This document shows positions 4,113 to 6,099 of a stretch of 6,099 bases of DNA, piece after piece. This DNA comes from Sedimenticola sp. Lineage in GTDB: Bacteria; Pseudomonadota; Gammaproteobacteria; Chromatiales; Chromatiaceae. The notes under the pieces are model-generated. The model searched no databases and had not been told where the DNA came from. It saw nothing but the letters and a program-made list of their open reading frames with translations. Location of the stretch: assembly GCA_030590525.1 (NCBI GenBank), contig JAUUYI010000146.1:1-6099 (forward strand), given 5' to 3'. The position numbers and the translations under genes were made by a program. Every line of letters begins with the position of its first letter. The first letter of the stretch is position 1.

Positions 4113-6099
4113 GTGCAGCCACGCTGGTCAGGCCCCAGATATCGCGGTTGTACTCGCGCATGGTGCGATCGGTGGAGAATTTGCCACTGCTGGCGGTATT
4201 GAGTATTGAACTGGTCAGCCAGCGGTCCCGATCCTGGTAGGCTGTGGCCGCCGCCTGCTGAGCCTGCAGATAGCTGGCGAAGTCGGCTGCCAGCATCCAT
4301 GGGTCGTGCGGGCTGCGGATAGCCGCCAAAATGGAATCGAAGATCCCCGGTTCAAACTGGTTGAAGTGCCCCCCTTCCAGCAGTTCCATTACGCGGGTGA
4401 GAGCGTGGTCCTCGGCGATGATTTGGTTCGGGTCATAATGGGGGCGCAGGGCGACCACCTCCTCCTCGGTCAGGCCGAACAGGAAGAAGTGATCGTTCCC
4501 CACCTCTTCCCGGATCTCTATATTGGCCCCGTCCAGGGTGCCGATGGTCAGCGCGCCATTCATCATGAACTTCATATTACCGGTACCCGAAGCCTCCTTG
4601 CCGGCGGTGGAGATCTGCTCGGATAGATCGGTGGCCGGGCAGATGATCTCCATGGCGGTGACTCGGTAGTTGGGCAGGAATGCCACCTTCAGTCGATTGC
4701 CTATGGAAGGATCCCTGTTCACCACCCGGGCCACGTTGTTGATCAGTTTGATGATGAGCTTGGCCTGAACATAACCGGGCGCGGCCTTGCCGCCGATCAG
4801 TACGCAGCGGGGCGTCCAGTCTGCCGTGTCTCCGGCTTTGATCCGGTTGTAGAGATGGATGACATGCAGGATATTGAGCAGCTGGCGTTTGTATTCATGG
4901 ATCCGCTTCACCTGGATATCGAACATCGCCTCCGGGTCGAACACCACATCACACTCGCGTTTCACCAGCGTTGCCAGGCGCTGCTTGTTCTCCTGTTTCA
5001 CCTGGTACCAGCGTTGCCGGAAAGCGCTCTCCTCTGCCAGCGGGGCAATCCGCTGGATCTGGCCCAGATCACTGATCCACTCCTCGCCGATGGCTTCGCC
5101 GATCAATTTTCTCAGCCCTGGGTTGCAGCCAGCGAGCCAGCGGCGCTGGGTGACGCCATTGGTCTTGTTGTTGAATTTTTCCGGCCACAGCTCGTAGAAG
5201 TCGCGGAACAGCCCTTCCACCAGCAGTCGGGAATGGAGTTCCGCCACCCCGTTTACCGAGAAGCTGCCGACGATGGCCAGGTAGGCCATGCGCACCTGAG
5301 GCTCGTCGCCCTCCTCGATAATGGAGAGACGCCGCTGACGGTCGGTATCACCAGGCCAGCGGGAGGCCACCTCCGCCAGATGGCGGGCATTGATCTCGTG
5401 GATGATCTCCAGCAGACGCGGCAAAAGCCGTGCGAACAGATGCACCGGCCAGCGCTCGAGGGCCTCCGGCAACAGGGTATGGTTGGTGTAGGCCATGGTG
5501 TTGCGGGTGATCTCCCAGGCCTGCTGCCACTTCATGTGTTCGACGTCCAGCAGCAGCCGCATCAGCTCTGCCACCGCGATCGTGGGGTGGGTATCGTTGA
5601 GCTGAAAACAGTTGCGTTCGGCAAACAGGGAGATATCGTTGCCATGCAACCGTTTCCACTCTCGCATCAAATCCTGCATGCTGGCACTGGCCAGGAAATA
5701 CTGCTGCTTCAGCCGCAGTTCCTTGCCATTCTCGCTGGCATCGTTGGGATAGAGCACCATGGTGATATTTTCCGCATGGTTTTTGGATTCCACCGCCTCG
5801 GTGTAGCTGCCGGCGTTGAATTCACCCAGATCGAACTCGTCGGTGGCGGTGGACTGCCACAACCGCAGTGTGTTGACTGTGCCGTTGCGGTAGCCGGGTA
5901 TCGGGATATCGTAAGGGACCGCCAGCACATCGCTGGTATCCACCCAGCGGGAGTGGCGCCGGCCCCGGTCGTCCAGATAGGTTTCGGTGTGTCCCCCGAA
6001 GTAGACCCGCTGCTTGTACTCCGGACGCTCCATTTCCCAGGGGTTTCCATCCCGCAGCCAGTGATCCGGCTCTTCCAGCTGGTAGCCGTCTTCGATCTC
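4102..6099 (-). CDS. glgP: glycogen/maltodextrin phosphorylase, N-terminus beyond window
   Basis: A PLP-dependent GT35 enzyme releasing glucose 1-phosphate from the non-reducing ends of alpha-1,4-glucans, in the cytoplasm. The frame is open to the right edge: before the Met at 6033 it continues with DGYQLEEPDHWLRDGNPWE, a conserved phosphorylase segment, so that Met is internal. 665 residues are visible; the family is usually about 800-850, so roughly 150-180 N-terminal residues are missing. Visible marks in order: QLNDTHPTIAVAELMR, NKTNGVTQRRW, the VKRIHEYKRQLLN motif, GGKAAPGY, LPNYRVTAMEIICPATDLSE, and the cofactor site EASGTGNMKF, whose lysine (codon 4572-4570) should bind PLP. It closes with SSGKFSTDRTMREYNRDIWGL, typical of the family end. 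No damage is seen in this part. GlgP and MalP cannot be separated from this alone. No other glycogen genes are in the window, and ycgL overlaps its stop. Confidence 0.96.
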   Translation of the reverse strand, partial: EIEDGYQLEEPDHWLRDGNPWEMERPEYKQRVYFGGHTETYLDDRGRRHSRWVDTSDVLAVPYDIPIPGYRNGTVNTLRLWQSTATDEFDLGEFNAGSYTEAVESKNHAENITMVLYPNDASENGKELRLKQQYFLASASMQDLMREWKRLHGNDISLFAERNCFQLNDTHPTIAVAELMRLLLDVEHMKWQQAWEITRNTMAYTNHTLLPEALERWPVHLFARLLPRLLEIIHEINARHLAEVASRWPGDTDRQRRLSIIEEGDEPQVRMAYLAIVGSFSVNGVAELHSRLLVEGLFRDFYELWPEKFNNKTNGVTQRRWLAGCNPGLRKLIGEAIGEEWISDLGQIQRIAPLAEESAFRQRWYQVKQENKQRLATLVKRECDVVFDPEAMFDIQVKRIHEYKRQLLNILHVIHLYNRIKAGDTADWTPRCVLIGGKAAPGYVQAKLIIKLINNVARVVNRDPSIGNRLKVAFLPNYRVTAMEIICPATDLSEQISTAGKEASGTGNMKFMMNGALTIGTLDGANIEIREEVGNDHFFLFGLTEEEVVALRPHYDPNQIIAEDHALTRVMELLEGGHFNQFEPGIFDSILAAIRSPHDPWMLAADFASYLQAQQAAATAYQDRDRWLTSSILNTASSGKFSTDRTMREYNRDIWGLTSVAAHEP

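Noticed and set aside
6031..6033. ATG as the start of glgP
   Set aside because: Conserved phosphorylase sequence continues in frame upstream of it to the window edge.

Overview
The window looks like chromosomal DNA from a moderately GC-rich gammaproteobacterium. The evidence is a DjlA co-chaperone with the same length and layout as the enterobacterial protein, a YcgL-family protein, a SerB-type ACT domain and a DUF6763-like small protein, a combination typical of that class. A Chromatiales-like sulfur oxidiser is plausible, but this is an impression and cannot be proved from 6 kb. I see no phage, transposase, CRISPR or RNA gene.

Left part (1-1609, + strand): the 3' portion of a gene whose product ends in an FGE-sulfatase (SUMF1-like) domain. 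Seven bases later comes a PfkB-family sugar kinase that is strikingly similar to animal ketohexokinase. The two are probably co-transcribed. A small acidic DUF6763-like gene on the - strand (1629-1916) converges on them.

Middle part (1917-3565): a 146-bp divergent intergenic region carries candidate -10 boxes for both directions. It also holds two nested perfect 10-bp inverted repeats sharing one centre near position 2000. On the + strand follow a CbiM-like multi-spanning membrane protein and, 12 bases later, djlA (membrane anchor, TerB-like domain, J-domain). These two form a likely operon.

Right part (3575-6099, - strand): a compact run, read from the right edge inward. It contains glgP (glycogen/maltodextrin phosphorylase, N-terminus outside the window), a YcgL-family gene overlapping its end by 11 bases, and 3 bases further on a serB remnant. 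The remnant keeps only the N-terminal ACT start and the extreme C-terminus of phosphoserine phosphatase, joined out of frame. All the catalytic HAD-phosphatase sequence is gone, so this is an internal-deletion pseudogene.

No convincing new multi-gene system is visible. The observations most worth a second look are the serB internal deletion, the concentric inverted repeats in the divergent promoter region, the ketohexokinase-like kinase, the FGE-like domain without catalytic cysteines, and the unresolved (possibly non-canonical) start of ycgL.
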